A stretch of DNA of 64,000 bases from Nocardioides litoris (GCF_006346315.1 NZ_VDMR01000003.1:248001-312000); one strand, 5' to 3'; positions 19,962 through 29,684 are shown, numbered from the stretch's first letter. Program-made: numbers and translations. Notes: generated from the letters alone by a model not told the origin.

Positions 19962-21316
19962 CGCGCGTCGTCCCCCTCCTCGAGCAGTGCTGCGGCCAGC
20001 ACCTCGAGCGCGGCGGCGCGCGAGGCCTTCACGAGGACGGCGTCCCCGGCCCCGGCATTCTCCCGCACCCAGGCGACCGCTTCGTCCCGCCCCGCCGTGA
20101 CGATCACCTCACCGACGCCAGCCGCGCGGGCGCCCTCGGCGATGCCGCGGGCCGCCTCGCCCACGACGACGACCGCGTCGACGGCCTCGGGGCCGCCGGC
20201 GGCGCGGCCGACCTCGTCGTGCCCGCGGTCGTGGTCGTCGCCGAGCTCCTTCATCTCGCCCAGGACGGCGACGGTGCGGCCGGGGCGGTCGCGGCCGAGG
20301 GCGCGCAGCGCGTCGAGGGCGGCGACCATGGAGCCCGGGTTGGCGTTGTAGGCGTCGTTGAGCACGAGCAGGCCGTCGGCGCGCTCGGTGAGCTCCATCC
20401 GCCACGGCGAGGACGCCTCGGCGGTCGAGAGCCGCTCGGCGACCTCGTCGAGCCCGCGCCCGACCGCGAGGGCCATGGCGGCCGCCGCGGCGGCGTTGAG
20501 CACCTGGTGGGCGCCGGTCTGGCGCATCGCGACGGCGGCCCAGGCGCCCGCGTGGCCCAGCTCGTACGACGGCCGGCCGAGTGCGTCGAGGGCGAGGCCG
20601 CGCCAGCACACGTCGCCCTCCTGCCCGAAGGTCAGCACCCGGCCTCGGGTCCGCGACGCCATGGCGGCGACGCGGTGGTCGTCGGCGTTGAGGACGGCGG
20701 TGCCGTCGGGGTCGAGGGCCTCGACGATCTCGCCCTTGGCCGCGGCGATGGCCTCGACGCCACCGAACTCGCCGACGTGGGCGGTGCCGACGTTGAGGAC
20801 GGCCGACACGGTCGGCGGGGCGACCTCGCACAGGTAGGCGATGTGGCCGATGCCGCGGGCCCCCATCTCGAGCACGAGCTCGCGGGTCGCGGCGTCGGCG
20901 CGGAGCACGGTGAGGGGGACGCCCAGCTCGTTGTTGTTGTTGGCGCGGGTGGCCACGGCGCTCGCGCCGAGCACGTAGGCCAGCAGGTCCTTGGTGCCGG
21001 TCTTGCCCTGCGACCCGGTCACGGCGAGCACGGGGACGCCGAGCCGGTCGACCGCGGCGCGGGCCAGGCGACCCAGGCCGACGGTCACGTCGGGCACGAC
21101 CACGGTCGGGGCCGCGGTGGGGCGGCTGCCCAGCACCGCGTGGGCGCCGTCGGCGTACCGGTGGCCGTCGACTCGCTCCCCCGCGATGGCCACGAAGAGG
21201 CCACCGGGCTCGGGCGCCCGGCTGTCGACGTACGCCGGGCCGTCGACCAGGACGTCGTCACCGTGGAGCTCGCCGCCGAGGAGCCGGGCGACCTCGGAGA
21301 GCCGCTGCGGGATCAC
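19958..21316 (-). CDS. murF: UDP-MurNAc-tripeptide-D-alanyl-D-alanine ligase
   Basis: Adds the D-Ala-D-Ala dipeptide to finish the precursor. P-loop [10 protein letters not shown] at 101-110, [27 protein letters not shown] and [20 protein letters not shown] are all family hallmarks. Start ATG/GTG at 21316 overlaps the murE stop by four bases and its own stop overlaps mraY, so the three genes are tightly coupled. Length 452 is standard. Confidence 0.97.
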   Translation of the reverse strand: MIPQRLSEVARLLGGELHGDDVLVDGPAYVDSRAPEPGGLFVAIAGERVDGHRYADGAHAVLGSRPTAAPTVVVPDVTVGLGRLARAAVDRLGVPVLAVTGSQGKTGTKDLLAYVLGASAVATRANNNNELGVPLTVLRADAATRELVLEMGARGIGHIAYLCEVAPPTVSAVLNVGTAHVGEFGGVEAIAAAKGEIVEALDPDGTAVLNADDHRVAAMASRTRGRVLTFGQEGDVCWRGLALDALGRPSYELGHAGAWAAVAMRQTGAHQVLNAAAAAAMALAVGRGLDEVAERLSTAEASSPWRMELTERADGLLVLNDAYNANPGSMVAALDALRALGRDRPGRTVAVLGEMKELGDDHDRGHDEVGRAAGGPEAVDAVVVVGEAARGIAEGARAAGVGEVIVTAGRDEAVAWVRENAGAGDAVLVKASRAAALEVLAAALLEEGDDAR

Positions 21317-22839
21317 CGGCGGGCCTCGAGCAGCTCGCGGGCGACGACGCGGTCGTCGAACTCGTGCACGACGCCGTCGACCTCCTGGCCGGTCTCGTGG
21401 CCCTTGCCGGCGACGAGGACGACGTCGCCGGGGCGGGCCAGGTCGAGGGCGTGGGCGATCGCCGCGCGACGTTCACCCACCTCGACCACCCGGTCGCGGT
21501 GGGCGGGGTCGACCCCGGCGAGGACGGCGGCGCGGATGGCCGCGGGGTCCTCGGTGCGGGGGTTGTCGTCGGTGACGACCAGCACGTCGGCCAGCCGGGC
21601 GGCGATCTCGCCCATGATCGGGCGCTTGCCGGGGTCGCGGTCGCCGCCGGCCCCGAGCACCACGACGACGCGGCCGCCCGCGGCCTCGGCCAGCGGGCGC
21701 AGTGTGCCCACGGCCGCCTCGACCGCGTCGGGCTTGTGGGCGTAGTCGACGACGACGAGGAAGTCCTGGCCGGCCTCGACCCGCTCCAGCCGACCCGGTA
21801 CGCCGCCCGAGCGGGCCAGCGCGGCGGCCACGGCGGCCGGGTCCTGCCCGGCCTCGGCGCAGGCGGCGACCGCGGCGAGGGCGTTGGCGACGTTGAAGCG
21901 GCCGGGCAGCGGGACGCCCGCGGCGACCCGCACGCCGTCGGGGCCGAGCACGGTGAAGGTCGACCCCTCGCGCTCGGGCACGACGTCGACGGCGCGCCAG
22001 TCGGCGTCGGGGTCGGTGAGGGAGAAGGTGCGCACGGGCAGCGCGGTCTCGGCGGCCAGGCGCCGGCCGTGCTCGTCGTCGGCGTTGACCAGGGCGAGAC
22101 GGGCGCGCTCGGGCGTGAACAGCGAGGCCTTGGCCTGGTAGTAGTCCTCGACGGAGTCGTGGAAGTCGAGGTGGTCGCGGCCGAGGTTGAGGAAGCAGGC
22201 GACGTCGAAGACGACCCCGTCGACGCGGCCCATGACCAGCGCGTGGCTGGAGACCTCCATCGCGCACACCGCGACGTCGTGCTCGCGCATGACCGCGAAC
22301 AGGGCGTGCAGGTCGGGCGCCTCGGGCGTCGTCAGCGTGGTCCGCACGTCGCTACCCGCGATGCGGGTGCCCACGGTGCCGACGACGGCGGCGCGCACGC
22401 CGGCCCCCTCCAGCGCCGACTCGGCCAGGCGCGTCGTGGTGGTCTTGCCCTGGGTGCCGGTCACGCCCACCATGCGCATCGCGGTCGCAGGCGCGCCGTG
22501 CACCCGCGCGGCGAGGCCGCCCAGGAGGGCGCGCGGACCCTCCACCACGACCACCGGCAGGCCGGTGACCCGGGCGCGCTCCAGCCCGGCGTCGTCGGTG
22601 AGCACCGCGACCGCGCCCGCGGCGGCCGCCCCGTCGGCGTACTGCGCCCCGTGGACGCGGGCGCCGGGCAGGGCGGCGTACAGGTCGCCCGGCTGCACGC
22701 GCTGGGAGCTCAGGGTGAGCCCGGTGACCTCGACGCCGGCCGGGTCGCCCTCGACCCGGGCGCCGGGGAGCTGCTCGACGAGCGTCGCGAGCGGGGTGGC
22801 CGTGGGACGGGCGGGGCGGGAGGACGGTGCGGTGCTCAT
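21313..22839 (-). CDS. murE: UDP-MurNAc-tripeptide synthetase MurE, DAP-adding type
   Basis: Adds the third stem-peptide residue. P-loop GTQGKTTTT is at 128-136, and the substrate-specificity motif DNPR at 425-428 is the form that selects diaminopimelate over lysine, fitting a DAP-type wall (LL-DAP in Nocardioidaceae, which the sequence itself cannot distinguish from meso-DAP). I give ATG 22839, with a GAGGA site about ten bases upstream; ATG 22860, seven codons earlier, overlaps the ftsI stop as TGATG and may be the true coupled start. The larger frame upstream is a shadow of ftsI. Confidence 0.95.
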   Translation of the reverse strand: MSTAPSSRPARPTATPLATLVEQLPGARVEGDPAGVEVTGLTLSSQRVQPGDLYAALPGARVHGAQYADGAAAAGAVAVLTDDAGLERARVTGLPVVVVEGPRALLGGLAARVHGAPATAMRMVGVTGTQGKTTTTRLAESALEGAGVRAAVVGTVGTRIAGSDVRTTLTTPEAPDLHALFAVMREHDVAVCAMEVSSHALVMGRVDGVVFDVACFLNLGRDHLDFHDSVEDYYQAKASLFTPERARLALVNADDEHGRRLAAETALPVRTFSLTDPDADWRAVDVVPEREGSTFTVLGPDGVRVAAGVPLPGRFNVANALAAVAACAEAGQDPAAVAAALARSGGVPGRLERVEAGQDFLVVVDYAHKPDAVEAAVGTLRPLAEAAGGRVVVVLGAGGDRDPGKRPIMGEIAARLADVLVVTDDNPRTEDPAAIRAAVLAGVDPAHRDRVVEVGERRAAIAHALDLARPGDVVLVAGKGHETGQEVDGVVHEFDDRVVARELLEARR

Positions 22840-22859
22840 GACCGGCCCATCCTCGACCA

Positions 22860-24689
22860 TCACCACGTGATCGGCAGCCGCGAGGGTGGGGTGCCGGTGG
22901 GCGGCACGGCGTAGCGGCGCAGGGCGTAGCCCATGATCTTGGCGAACGCCGGTCCACCGACCGAGCCGCCGCCCCCGCCGTTGCGCGGGTTGTGGACGAC
23001 GACGTAGGCGGTGAACCGCGGGTCGTCGGCCGGCGCGAAGCCGGCGAACGAGACCGAGAACGACCCGTCGTACACGCCGTCGACGACGCGCTGGGCGGTG
23101 CCGGTCTTGCCCGCGACGCGGTAGCCGGGGACGGCGGCACCCTTGGCCACGCCCTCCTCGGGGTCGAGCACCCGCTCCATCATCTCGGAGGTCTGGCGGG
23201 CGGCCTCCTCGCTCACGACCCGCTCGCGGTTCGCGACGCCGGTGCCGACCGTGGTGCCGTCGTCGAGGGTGGCGGTGCCCCGGACCAGGCTGGGGTCGAC
23301 GCGCTCGCCGCCGTTGGCGATGGTGTTGATGGCGGCCGTCATCTGCAGGCCGGTGACCGACAGCGACTGGCCGAAGGCGATGCGGTCGCCGGTCTGGCTG
23401 GTCCACATGCTGCCGTCGGGCAGGATGCCCGGGCTCTCGCCGCCGAGGCCGACACCGGTCCGCTTGCCGAGCCCGAACTTCTCCAGGTAGGAGCGCAGCT
23501 GGCCGCGGCCGTAGGTGTCGGCGGCCATCACGGTGCCGATGTTGGACGACTTGGCCAGGATCCCGGCCAGCGTCAGCTTGATGGTGCCGTGCTCGAAGTA
23601 GTCGTTGATCGGCCGGTCCTGGCGCAGCAGCTGGCCCGGCACCTTGTACTTCTGGCGCGGGGTGACCTTGCCGGCGTCGAGCAGCCCGGCCATGGTCAGC
23701 GCCTTCTCCACCGAGCCCGGCTCGTAGGGGTCGGTGAGGGCGCGGCTGCTGTAGAGGCTCTCGGGTGACAGGTCGGGCCGCGAGGCGTCGTACGTCGGGT
23801 AGTCGGCCAGGCAGAGCACCTCACCGGTGCGGGTGTCCATCACCGTGGCCAGGCCGGAGTCGCCGCGCGAGCTCTTCACGGCCTGGGCGAGCACCTGCTG
23901 GCAGTACCACTGCAGGTCGCGGTCGATCGTGAGGGTGAGGTCCTGGCCGTCGCGCGGCTCGTCGACGGTGTTGTCGCCGAGCGGGATCCGGCTGCCGGAG
24001 GCGCCGACCTGGTAGCGCGCCTCCCCGTCGTGGCCGGAGAGGTAGCGGTTGAACGACGTCTCGAGGCCGGCCAGCGGCCGGGTCGACCCGTCCTTGCGCG
24101 GGGTGCCCAGGAACCCGACGAGGTTGGCGCCCACGTCGCGCGCGGGGTAGGTGCGCACCGGGTCCTCGCGGGTGAAGAGGCCCCGGAAGCCCTTGTCCTC
24201 GGCCGCGGCCACCACGTCGCGGGCCTTGGCCGCCGGCACCTGCCGGGCGATGTACTGGAAGCGGCTGTCGGGCTCGCGCAGCCGGCGCAGGGCGACGAGG
24301 TAGTCGACGTCGAGCCGGTGGGAGAGGAAGGCCGCGAGCCTGGGTGCGTCGGCGCTGGTCAGCGACGGGTCGGCGACGACCATCAGCCCGTCGATGGAGT
24401 CGGCGAGGGGCTCGCCGTTGCGGTCGAGGATGTCGCCCCGCTCGGCCGGCAGGATCACGCTCACCGATCCCTCGGCGGCCGCCATCGCGGCGTACTGGTG
24501 GGGGTCGACGCCCTGCAGCTGCACCAGGCGCGCCCCGAACAGCGAGAGCACCATCGCCACCACCACGAACCCGGCGCGCATCCGCAGGGTCGCGGAGCCG
24601 CGGCGCAGGCGGGCGGGCCGTCGGGCGGGCCGTCGGGCGGGCCGTCGGGCGGGCCCGCGCCCGGGGGCGGGACGACGGGGGCCGGCCAC
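22860..24689 (-). CDS. ftsI: septal class B penicillin-binding protein FtsI (PBP3)
   Basis: Transpeptidase partner of FtsW. The catalytic serine lies in SVEK (S326), followed by SSN at 381-383 and KTG at 528-530, all intact. A single transmembrane helix (about 39-58) anchors it, with a pedestal domain at 60-230. GTG 24689 overlaps the ftsL stop (TAGTG), which supports it over ATG 24581. The 36-residue cytoplasmic tail is Arg/Pro-rich with PARR repeats coded by a 12-bp tandem repeat (about 24610-24656). Confidence 0.95.
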   Translation of the reverse strand: MAGPRRPAPGRGPARRPARRPARRPARLRRGSATLRMRAGFVVVAMVLSLFGARLVQLQGVDPHQYAAMAAAEGSVSVILPAERGDILDRNGEPLADSIDGLMVVADPSLTSADAPRLAAFLSHRLDVDYLVALRRLREPDSRFQYIARQVPAAKARDVVAAAEDKGFRGLFTREDPVRTYPARDVGANLVGFLGTPRKDGSTRPLAGLETSFNRYLSGHDGEARYQVGASGSRIPLGDNTVDEPRDGQDLTLTIDRDLQWYCQQVLAQAVKSSRGDSGLATVMDTRTGEVLCLADYPTYDASRPDLSPESLYSSRALTDPYEPGSVEKALTMAGLLDAGKVTPRQKYKVPGQLLRQDRPINDYFEHGTIKLTLAGILAKSSNIGTVMAADTYGRGQLRSYLEKFGLGKRTGVGLGGESPGILPDGSMWTSQTGDRIAFGQSLSVTGLQMTAAINTIANGGERVDPSLVRGTATLDDGTTVGTGVANRERVVSEEAARQTSEMMERVLDPEEGVAKGAAVPGYRVAGKTGTAQRVVDGVYDGSFSVSFAGFAPADDPRFTAYVVVHNPRNGGGGGSVGGPAFAKIMGYALRRYAVPPTGTPPSRLPITW

Positions 24690-25150
24690 TAGCGGACGCC
24701 CCGCTGGGCCGCGGGGCGCGCGGCGCCGGGGCAGGGAGCCGGGGTGCTGGCGTCGGCGGCGCCGGGCTTGCCCTCGACCGTGCCGGTGCGCAGGTCGAGG
24801 AACGCCGCCGGCGGGCCGATGACCATGCCCAGCGCGCAGGCCTGGCGCGCGACCTCGGTCGGGTTGCGCATCTCCTCCAGCTGCAGGGTGAGGGCCTGCT
24901 CGCGCGCGGCGAGCACCTCGGCCTGGTCTTCCAGCCGCGCGGCGGTGAAGGAGGCCTGCTGCATCGAGGTGTTGAACAGCAGCAGCCCCACCACGCCGGT
25001 GAGCAGGAGCATGCTGACGAGGACCACGAACGGCACCCGCGGCGCCCGGCTGCGCAGCCGGGGGACGACGGCCAGGCGCGCCCGCCCGACGGCGGCCCCC
25101 GCGAGGTGCGGGGCGAGCCGGGTGCGGCGCTGCGGCGCGGGACTGCTCAC
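24689..25150 (-). CDS. ftsL: FtsL-like divisome protein, 153 aa
   Basis: Small bitopic protein of the FtsQLB complex that activates FtsWI. A basic cytoplasmic N-terminus (about 1-38), one transmembrane helix (about 39-61), then a periplasmic-side coiled coil ([32 protein letters not shown]). Sequence identity in this family is low; the call rests on topology and on the position between rsmH and ftsI. GTG 25150 overlaps rsmH by four bases. The C-terminal tail has a lone Cys in [10 protein letters not shown]. Confidence 0.88.
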   Translation of the reverse strand: MSSPAPQRRTRLAPHLAGAAVGRARLAVVPRLRSRAPRVPFVVLVSMLLLTGVVGLLLFNTSMQQASFTAARLEDQAEVLAAREQALTLQLEEMRNPTEVARQACALGMVIGPPAAFLDLRTGTVEGKPGAADASTPAPCPGAARPAAQRGVR

Positions 25151-26145
25151 GAGGCGGCTCCTGTCCTGCTGTCGGTGCGGGCGTCGGGGCGGGGACGGAC
25201 ACGTTCGACGGCGCGCAGCCGGACCGAGGCGGCGCGCGGGTTGGCGGCGGTCTCGGCCGCGTCGGCCTTCTCCGCGCCGCGGGTGACCAGGCGCAGCGCC
25301 GGCTCGCTGCCCTCGGGCACGAAGGGCAGGTCGGGCGGCACCTCGCTGCGGGTCGCGGCGGTGAACGCCTGCTTGACGAGCCGGTCCTCCAGGGAGTGGT
25401 AGGACTCCACGACCACGCGGCCCCCGACGCTGATCGCGTCGATGGCGGCGGGGACGGCGCGGCGGAGCACGGCCAGCTCGTCGTTGACCTCCATGCGCAG
25501 GGCCTGGAAGGTGCGCTTGGCCGGGTGTCCCCCGGTACGCCGGGCGGGCGCCGGGATCTCGTCGTACAGCAGCTCGACGAGGCGGGCGCTGGTGGTGAAG
25601 GGCTCCTGCTCGCGGCGGCGGACCACGGCGGCGGCGATCTTGCGGGCGAACTTCTCCTCGCCGTAGTCGCGCAGGACCCGGGTCAGCTCGGCGGCGGAGT
25701 AGGTGTTGAGGACGTCGGCGGCCGTGGGCCGGTGGTCGTCGGGGCCGCCGTCCATGCGCATGTCGAGCGGCGCGTCGACGGCGTAGGCGAAGCCGCGGTC
25801 GGCGACGTCGAGCTGCATCGAGGAGACGCCGAGGTCGAACAGGACGCCGTCGACGGCGTCGAGGCCGAGGTCGGCGAGGACGTCTGGGATCTCGTCGTAC
25901 ACCGCGTGGACGCCGGCGAACCGGTCGCCGTGGGGCGCGAGGCGCTCGCGGGCCAGGTCGAGGGCGCGGGGGTCGCGGTCGATGCCGACGACCCGGGCGA
26001 GGGAGCAGCTGGCCAGCACGGCCTCGGTGTGGCCACCGAGGCCGAGGGTGGCGTCGACGAGGACGGCACCGTCGCGGTCGAGCGCGGGACGCAGCAGGGC
26101 CACGACCCGGTCGAGGAGCACCGGGTCGTGCTGGGGGCGGTCCAC
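25147..26145 (-). CDS. rsmH: 16S rRNA m4C1402 methyltransferase RsmH (MraW)
   Basis: SAM-dependent N4-methylation of C1402 in the 16S decoding centre. [13 protein letters not shown] at the N-terminus, the SAM loop [25 protein letters not shown], and the late [12 protein letters not shown] motif are all present. I use GTG 26145, which begins with the family's [10 protein letters not shown] and is two bases from the preceding small gene's stop; the longer frame to 26202 adds Cys/Ser-rich residues that belong to no family member I know. Length 332 is normal. Confidence 0.95.
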   Translation of the reverse strand: MDRPQHDPVLLDRVVALLRPALDRDGAVLVDATLGLGGHTEAVLASCSLARVVGIDRDPRALDLARERLAPHGDRFAGVHAVYDEIPDVLADLGLDAVDGVLFDLGVSSMQLDVADRGFAYAVDAPLDMRMDGGPDDHRPTAADVLNTYSAAELTRVLRDYGEEKFARKIAAAVVRRREQEPFTTSARLVELLYDEIPAPARRTGGHPAKRTFQALRMEVNDELAVLRRAVPAAIDAISVGGRVVVESYHSLEDRLVKQAFTAATRSEVPPDLPFVPEGSEPALRLVTRGAEKADAAETAANPRAASVRLRAVERVRPRPDARTDSRTGAAS

Positions 26146-26146
26146 C

Positions 26147-26314
26147 TCAGCGACCCAGGCCGGCGAGCAGGAGCAGCGATGCGGCGAGGGCGACCGAGAC
26201 ACCCAGCGAGAACCCCATCAGGACCACGACGTCGCGGGCCTGGTGGCGGACCCGCCGCGGGGCGTCCTCCGCCACCGCGGGTCCCGGGACACGGGTGGTG
26301 TGGGTGGTGCTCAT
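26147..26314 (-). CDS. 55-aa single-pass membrane protein between mraZ and rsmH
   Basis: ATG 26314 to TGA 26147. The N-terminal 27 residues are hydrophilic with a basic stretch (RRVRHQARD), followed by one strongly hydrophobic helix (about 28-53, [26 protein letters not shown]) running to the end, so an N-in tail-anchored topology is likely. It ends one base before the rsmH start, and the codon positions show the usual G/C bias. It is too short for standard gene finding but the spacing strongly suggests a coupled gene. I know of no characterised family; a divisome-associated role is inference from position. Confidence 0.72.
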   Translation of the reverse strand: MSTTHTTRVPGPAVAEDAPRRVRHQARDVVVLMGFSLGVSVALAASLLLLAGLGR

Positions 26315-26634
26315 CGGTCTCGACCCCAGATCGGTGCTCGGGAAGTGCTGGGAAGTGGTGGGGGGTGCTGCTCGGTGGTGCGGTCGCGCTCGGTGCTGCC
26401 GGTGTGCCGGTGCTGCCGGGGGTGCCGGTGGTGCCGGGTGGAGCCGCAGGGCCAGGTCCCTCCCGCTCCCGCCACCGGTGCGGGCTGGTGCCGTGCCGGT
26501 GGAGGGGAAGGTGCTGGCTTCTGGAACCGGGGAAGGTGCCCCAGACGCCGGCGGGACAGGAGCGGGCAGAGACCTCGTCCTGCGGATCGGTGTTGAGTTG
26601 TGGGGGGTGGTGGGGCGGGGTTGGGGTGGGGCGG
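26315..26634. other. 320-bp gap downstream of mraZ
   Basis: No gene seen. The segment 26380-26440 is a degenerate run of CCGGTGCTG/GTGCCGG-like words, and CCACCGG (26472-26478) can pair with CCGGTGG (26496-26502). This lies just past the mraZ stop on the transcribed strand and could be a transcription attenuator or processing region between mraZ and the rest of the operon. No U-run is present. Confidence 0.5.
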
Positions 26635-27054
26635 TCAGTCGGACTCGTCGAGGTTGGCGAACCGCTCGAGCTCGGCGGCCTGGTAGGCCTCCCAGGAGGT
26701 GGGGTTCCAGATCTCGAGGCGGTTGCGGACGCCGATGACGACCACGTCCTTCTCGAGGCCGGCGTACTCGCGCAGAGCGGCGGGGATCGAGACGCGGCCC
26801 TGCTTGTCGGGCACCACCTCGTCGCCACCGGAGAAGAACATGCGCTGGTAGCCGCGGGCGGCCTTGTCGGTCATGGATCGCTCGGCCGCCCGATCGGCCT
26901 CGACGTCGAAGACCTCGGGGGGCCACACGACGAGACAGTTCTCCTGCCCCTGCGTCACCACGACCCCCTCCGCCAGTGCCTCCCGGAACTTCGCGGGCAG
27001 GAAGAGCCGTCCCTTCTCGTCCAGCTTCGGCCGGAAGGTGCCCATGAAGCGCAT
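26635..27054 (-). CDS. mraZ: MraZ transcriptional regulator of the dcw cluster
   Basis: Double SpoVT-AbrB-fold protein that binds repeats in its own promoter and represses the dcw operon. Two related halves are visible: FMGTFRPKLDEKGRLFLPAKFR (about 3-24) and GDEVVPDKQGRVSIPAALREYA (about 76-98), each with the DxKGR/P signature. 139 residues is standard. ATG 27054 has a near-perfect AGGAGGTG ribosome site. Its probable operators are at 27147-27180. Confidence 0.96.
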   Translation of the reverse strand: MRFMGTFRPKLDEKGRLFLPAKFREALAEGVVVTQGQENCLVVWPPEVFDVEADRAAERSMTDKAARGYQRMFFSGGDEVVPDKQGRVSIPAALREYAGLEKDVVVIGVRNRLEIWNPTSWEAYQAAELERFANLDESD

Positions 27055-27146
27055 CGGGCACCTCCTGTCTCCGCCACCGGGACCGCCGGGTCAGCCGGGA
27101 CAGCTGCTCTCGCCGCCATCACGCACCACCTGACTGCTCGCCTGCT

Positions 27147-27186
27147 CCACTTTCCCCCACATTACGCCACTTTCCCCCACCGTCAA
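27147..27186 (-). promoter_or_regulatory. mraZ promoter with two MraZ boxes
   Basis: Minus strand: -35 TTGACG (27186-27181), 16 bases, -10 TAATGT (27164-27159). Two identical boxes GTGGGGGAAAGTGG lie at 27180-27167 and 27160-27147, a 20-bp period, over the spacer and just past the -10. Each contains AAAGTGG, matching the AAAGTG(T/G) repeat reported for MraZ binding in other phyla and the TGGG core reported in E. coli. Binding would block the promoter, so autorepression is the natural reading. Confidence 0.82.
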
Positions 27187-27382
27187 CCACCGACGCTCCC
27201 ATTCCCTCCCCCGCGCACCCCGGCGCGCCCCGATCCCCCACCGAGGGGGCCTCGGCGGGCGCCCCGGGGGCCGGGGCGGGGCGCGCTCGGCGCGGCCGGA
27301 GTTGCCGCCACGCCCTACGGTGGGCACCAGCACGGGCGGGCCGACCGCGCCGTGGGCACTGGGTCAGGAAGGACCTCGAGAC

Positions 27383-28396
27383 GTGGAGACACCGAGCGCC
27401 GGAGCAGCCGACCTCGAGACCGTGGCCCGGGTGGTCGGGGCCGTCCGCGCCAACATCGAGCGCGTCATCGAGGGCAAGCCCGACGTGGTCCACGCTGCGC
27501 TCGTCGTGCTGCTCGCCGAGGGCCACCTGCTCATCGAGGACGTCCCCGGGGTCGGCAAGACCATGCTCAGCAAGGCGATGGCGCGCAGCATCGACTGCTC
27601 GGTGCGGCGCATCCAGTTCACACCCGACCTGCTGCCCTCCGACGTCACCGGCGTCTCGGTCTTCAACCAGAACACCCGCGAGTTCGAGTTCCGGCCCGGT
27701 GGCGTCTTCGCCAACATCGTGGTCGGCGACGAGATCAACCGCGCCTCGCCCAAGACGCAGTCGGCGCTGCTGGAGTGCATGGAGGAGCGGCAGGTCACCG
27801 TCGACAACACGACCTACCAGCTCGAGACGCCCTTCATGGTGATCGCGACCCAGAACCCCATCGAGATGGAGGGCACCTACGCCCTCCCCGAGGCCCAGCG
27901 CGACCGCTTCATGGCGCGCGTCTCGGTCGGCTACCCCGTCGAGGCGGCCGAGATCGCCATGCTCGACACCCACACCGACCGCCGCCCGCTCGACGACCTC
28001 GAGCCCGTCACCGACGCCGGCGAGGTCCGCAAGCTCTCGGGCATCGTCGGCCAGGTCTACGTCTCCCCCGCCATCCAGCAGTACGTCGTCGCGCTGGTCG
28101 GTGCCACCCGCCGCTCCGACGACCTCGTGCTCGGCGCCTCCCCGCGCGCGACCCTGCACCTCGTGCGCGCGGCCAAGGCGCACGCCGCCATCCAGGGCCG
28201 CGACTACGTCGTCCCCGACGACGTCCAGCTGCTGGCCGGCCCCGTGCTCGCGCACCGCCTCGTGCCGAGCGTCGAGGCGACGATGAGCGGACGGAGCACC
28301 ACCGCCGTGCTCGAGTCGGTCCTCGCCGGCGTACCCGTGCCGGCGCCGCAGGCCCCGGGCGGGGCGGGCGCCCCCGTCGGCCGGCGCCGTGCGTGA
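27383..28396 (+). CDS. MoxR-family AAA+ ATPase, 337 aa
   Basis: Chaperone-like ATPase that usually matures partner proteins with von Willebrand A-type domains. Walker A is DVPGVGKT at about 53-60, Walker B GDEINRA at about 115-121, with the sensor region IATQNPIEMEGTYALPEAQRDRF. GTG 27383 was chosen for its GGAAGGA ribosome site; a longer open frame to 27302 adds low-complexity residues. It overlaps the DUF58 gene by eight bases. MoxR-DUF58-transglutaminase is a conserved actinobacterial operon, but the substrate is not known. Confidence 0.92.
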   Translation: METPSAGAADLETVARVVGAVRANIERVIEGKPDVVHAALVVLLAEGHLLIEDVPGVGKTMLSKAMARSIDCSVRRIQFTPDLLPSDVTGVSVFNQNTREFEFRPGGVFANIVVGDEINRASPKTQSALLECMEERQVTVDNTTYQLETPFMVIATQNPIEMEGTYALPEAQRDRFMARVSVGYPVEAAEIAMLDTHTDRRPLDDLEPVTDAGEVRKLSGIVGQVYVSPAIQQYVVALVGATRRSDDLVLGASPRATLHLVRAAKAHAAIQGRDYVVPDDVQLLAGPVLAHRLVPSVEATMSGRSTTAVLESVLAGVPVPAPQAPGGAGAPVGRRRA

Positions 28397-29684
28397 GGCC
28401 CTCGCCGGCCTGACCGTCCGCGGACGGGCGTTCCTGGCCGCCGGCATCACCGCGATCGTGTGTGCGGTGCTGCTCGGCCAGCCCGCCCTGACCCGGGTGG
28501 GCGTCCTCGTCGCGCTCCTGCCCCTGCTGACCGCGCTCGTCATCGGCCGGTCGCGCTACAAGCTGGCGCTGGTGCGCACCGTGACCCCCCAGCTGGTCGC
28601 CGCCGGCCAGCCCGCCCGGGTCGAGCTCGCCCTGACCAACGAGGGGCGCACCCCCAGCGGCGTGCTGCTCCTGGAGGACCACGTGCCCTACGTGCTCGGC
28701 ACCCGGCCGCGGTTCGTGCTCGACGGCATCGGGCACGGGTGGCGGCGCACCGTCGGCTACCAGGTGCGCAGCGACGTCCGCGGCCGGTTCGAGATCGGCC
28801 CGATGACGGTGCGCGTGGGTGACCCGTTCGGCCTCGTCGAGCTCGGGCGCGCCTTCCGCATGACGGTCCCGCTGGTCGTCACCCCCCGCACCGTCGACCT
28901 GCCCTCGATCCCGGTCTCCGGCGGCTGGACCGGCTCGGGCGACAACCGGCCCCGCGCCTTCGCCGTCGGGTCCGCCGAGGACGTCACCGTCCGCGAGTAC
29001 CGGCAGGGCGACGACCTGCGCCGGGTGCACTGGCCGAGCTCGGCGCGCAGCGGCGAGCTCATGGTGCGCCGCGAGGAGCAGCCCTGGCAGGCCCGCGCGA
29101 CGATCCTGCTCGACAACCGCCTCACCTCCCACCGGGGGCAGGGTGTGGCCTCCTCCCTCGAGACCGCGGTGTCGGTGGCCGCGTCGGTCGCGGTGCACCT
29201 GGGCCGCCGCGGGTTCGCGGTCCGGCTCGTCACCGCCGGCGGCGAGGGCGACGCGCCGAGCGGGCGGTGGCACCAGCGCGGCGACGCCGAGCTCAGCGCC
29301 CGGGCCCTGCTGGAGCAGCTCGCGGTCGTGCAGCACGAGCAGCGCAGCCGGCTCGACACCTCCTGGATGGGCGAGCAGGCGGCGGGCGGCCTGGTCGTCG
29401 CCGTCCTCGGCTCGCTCGACCAGGGCGATGCGCCCGCGCTGCGCCGGGTCGTCCACCACACCTCCGCCGCCCTGGCGGTGGCCCTCGACGTCGAGGCCTG
29501 GGCCGGCCGTCCCGACGGCACCGGCGGGAGCGCGTCCTACCTGGCCCGGTCAGGCTGGCGCGCGGCCACGCTCGGTCCGCGCGACCGGCTCGCGGCCGTG
29601 TGGCAGGAGCTGGGCCGCGCGGGTGCCCGCAGCGGCGTCGCCCCGGCCCACGAGGCGGACCGCTCCCGGACGGTGGTCCGATGA
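28389..29684 (+). CDS. DUF58 domain-containing membrane protein, 431 aa
   Basis: Two hydrophobic helices near the N-terminus (about 12-52) are followed by a beta-rich region and the DUF58 motif VREYRQGDDLRRVHWPSSARSGELMVRREEQPW, then a von Willebrand A-like fold (ARATILLDNRL with a divergent MIDAS). Proteins of this type are the usual partners of MoxR ATPases. Start GTG at 28389 overlaps the moxR gene by eight bases and its TGA overlaps the next start as ATGA, so all three genes are coupled. Confidence 0.9.
   Translation: MREALAGLTVRGRAFLAAGITAIVCAVLLGQPALTRVGVLVALLPLLTALVIGRSRYKLALVRTVTPQLVAAGQPARVELALTNEGRTPSGVLLLEDHVPYVLGTRPRFVLDGIGHGWRRTVGYQVRSDVRGRFEIGPMTVRVGDPFGLVELGRAFRMTVPLVVTPRTVDLPSIPVSGGWTGSGDNRPRAFAVGSAEDVTVREYRQGDDLRRVHWPSSARSGELMVRREEQPWQARATILLDNRLTSHRGQGVASSLETAVSVAASVAVHLGRRGFAVRLVTAGGEGDAPSGRWHQRGDAELSARALLEQLAVVQHEQRSRLDTSWMGEQAAGGLVVAVLGSLDQGDAPALRRVVHHTSAALAVALDVEAWAGRPDGTGGSASYLARSGWRAATLGPRDRLAAVWQELGRAGARSGVAPAHEADRSRTVVR

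Noticed and set aside
25396..28413. 1005-codon plus-strand open frame
   Set aside because: It crosses rsmH, mraZ, the MraZ promoter and part of the MoxR gene in a third frame; composition only.
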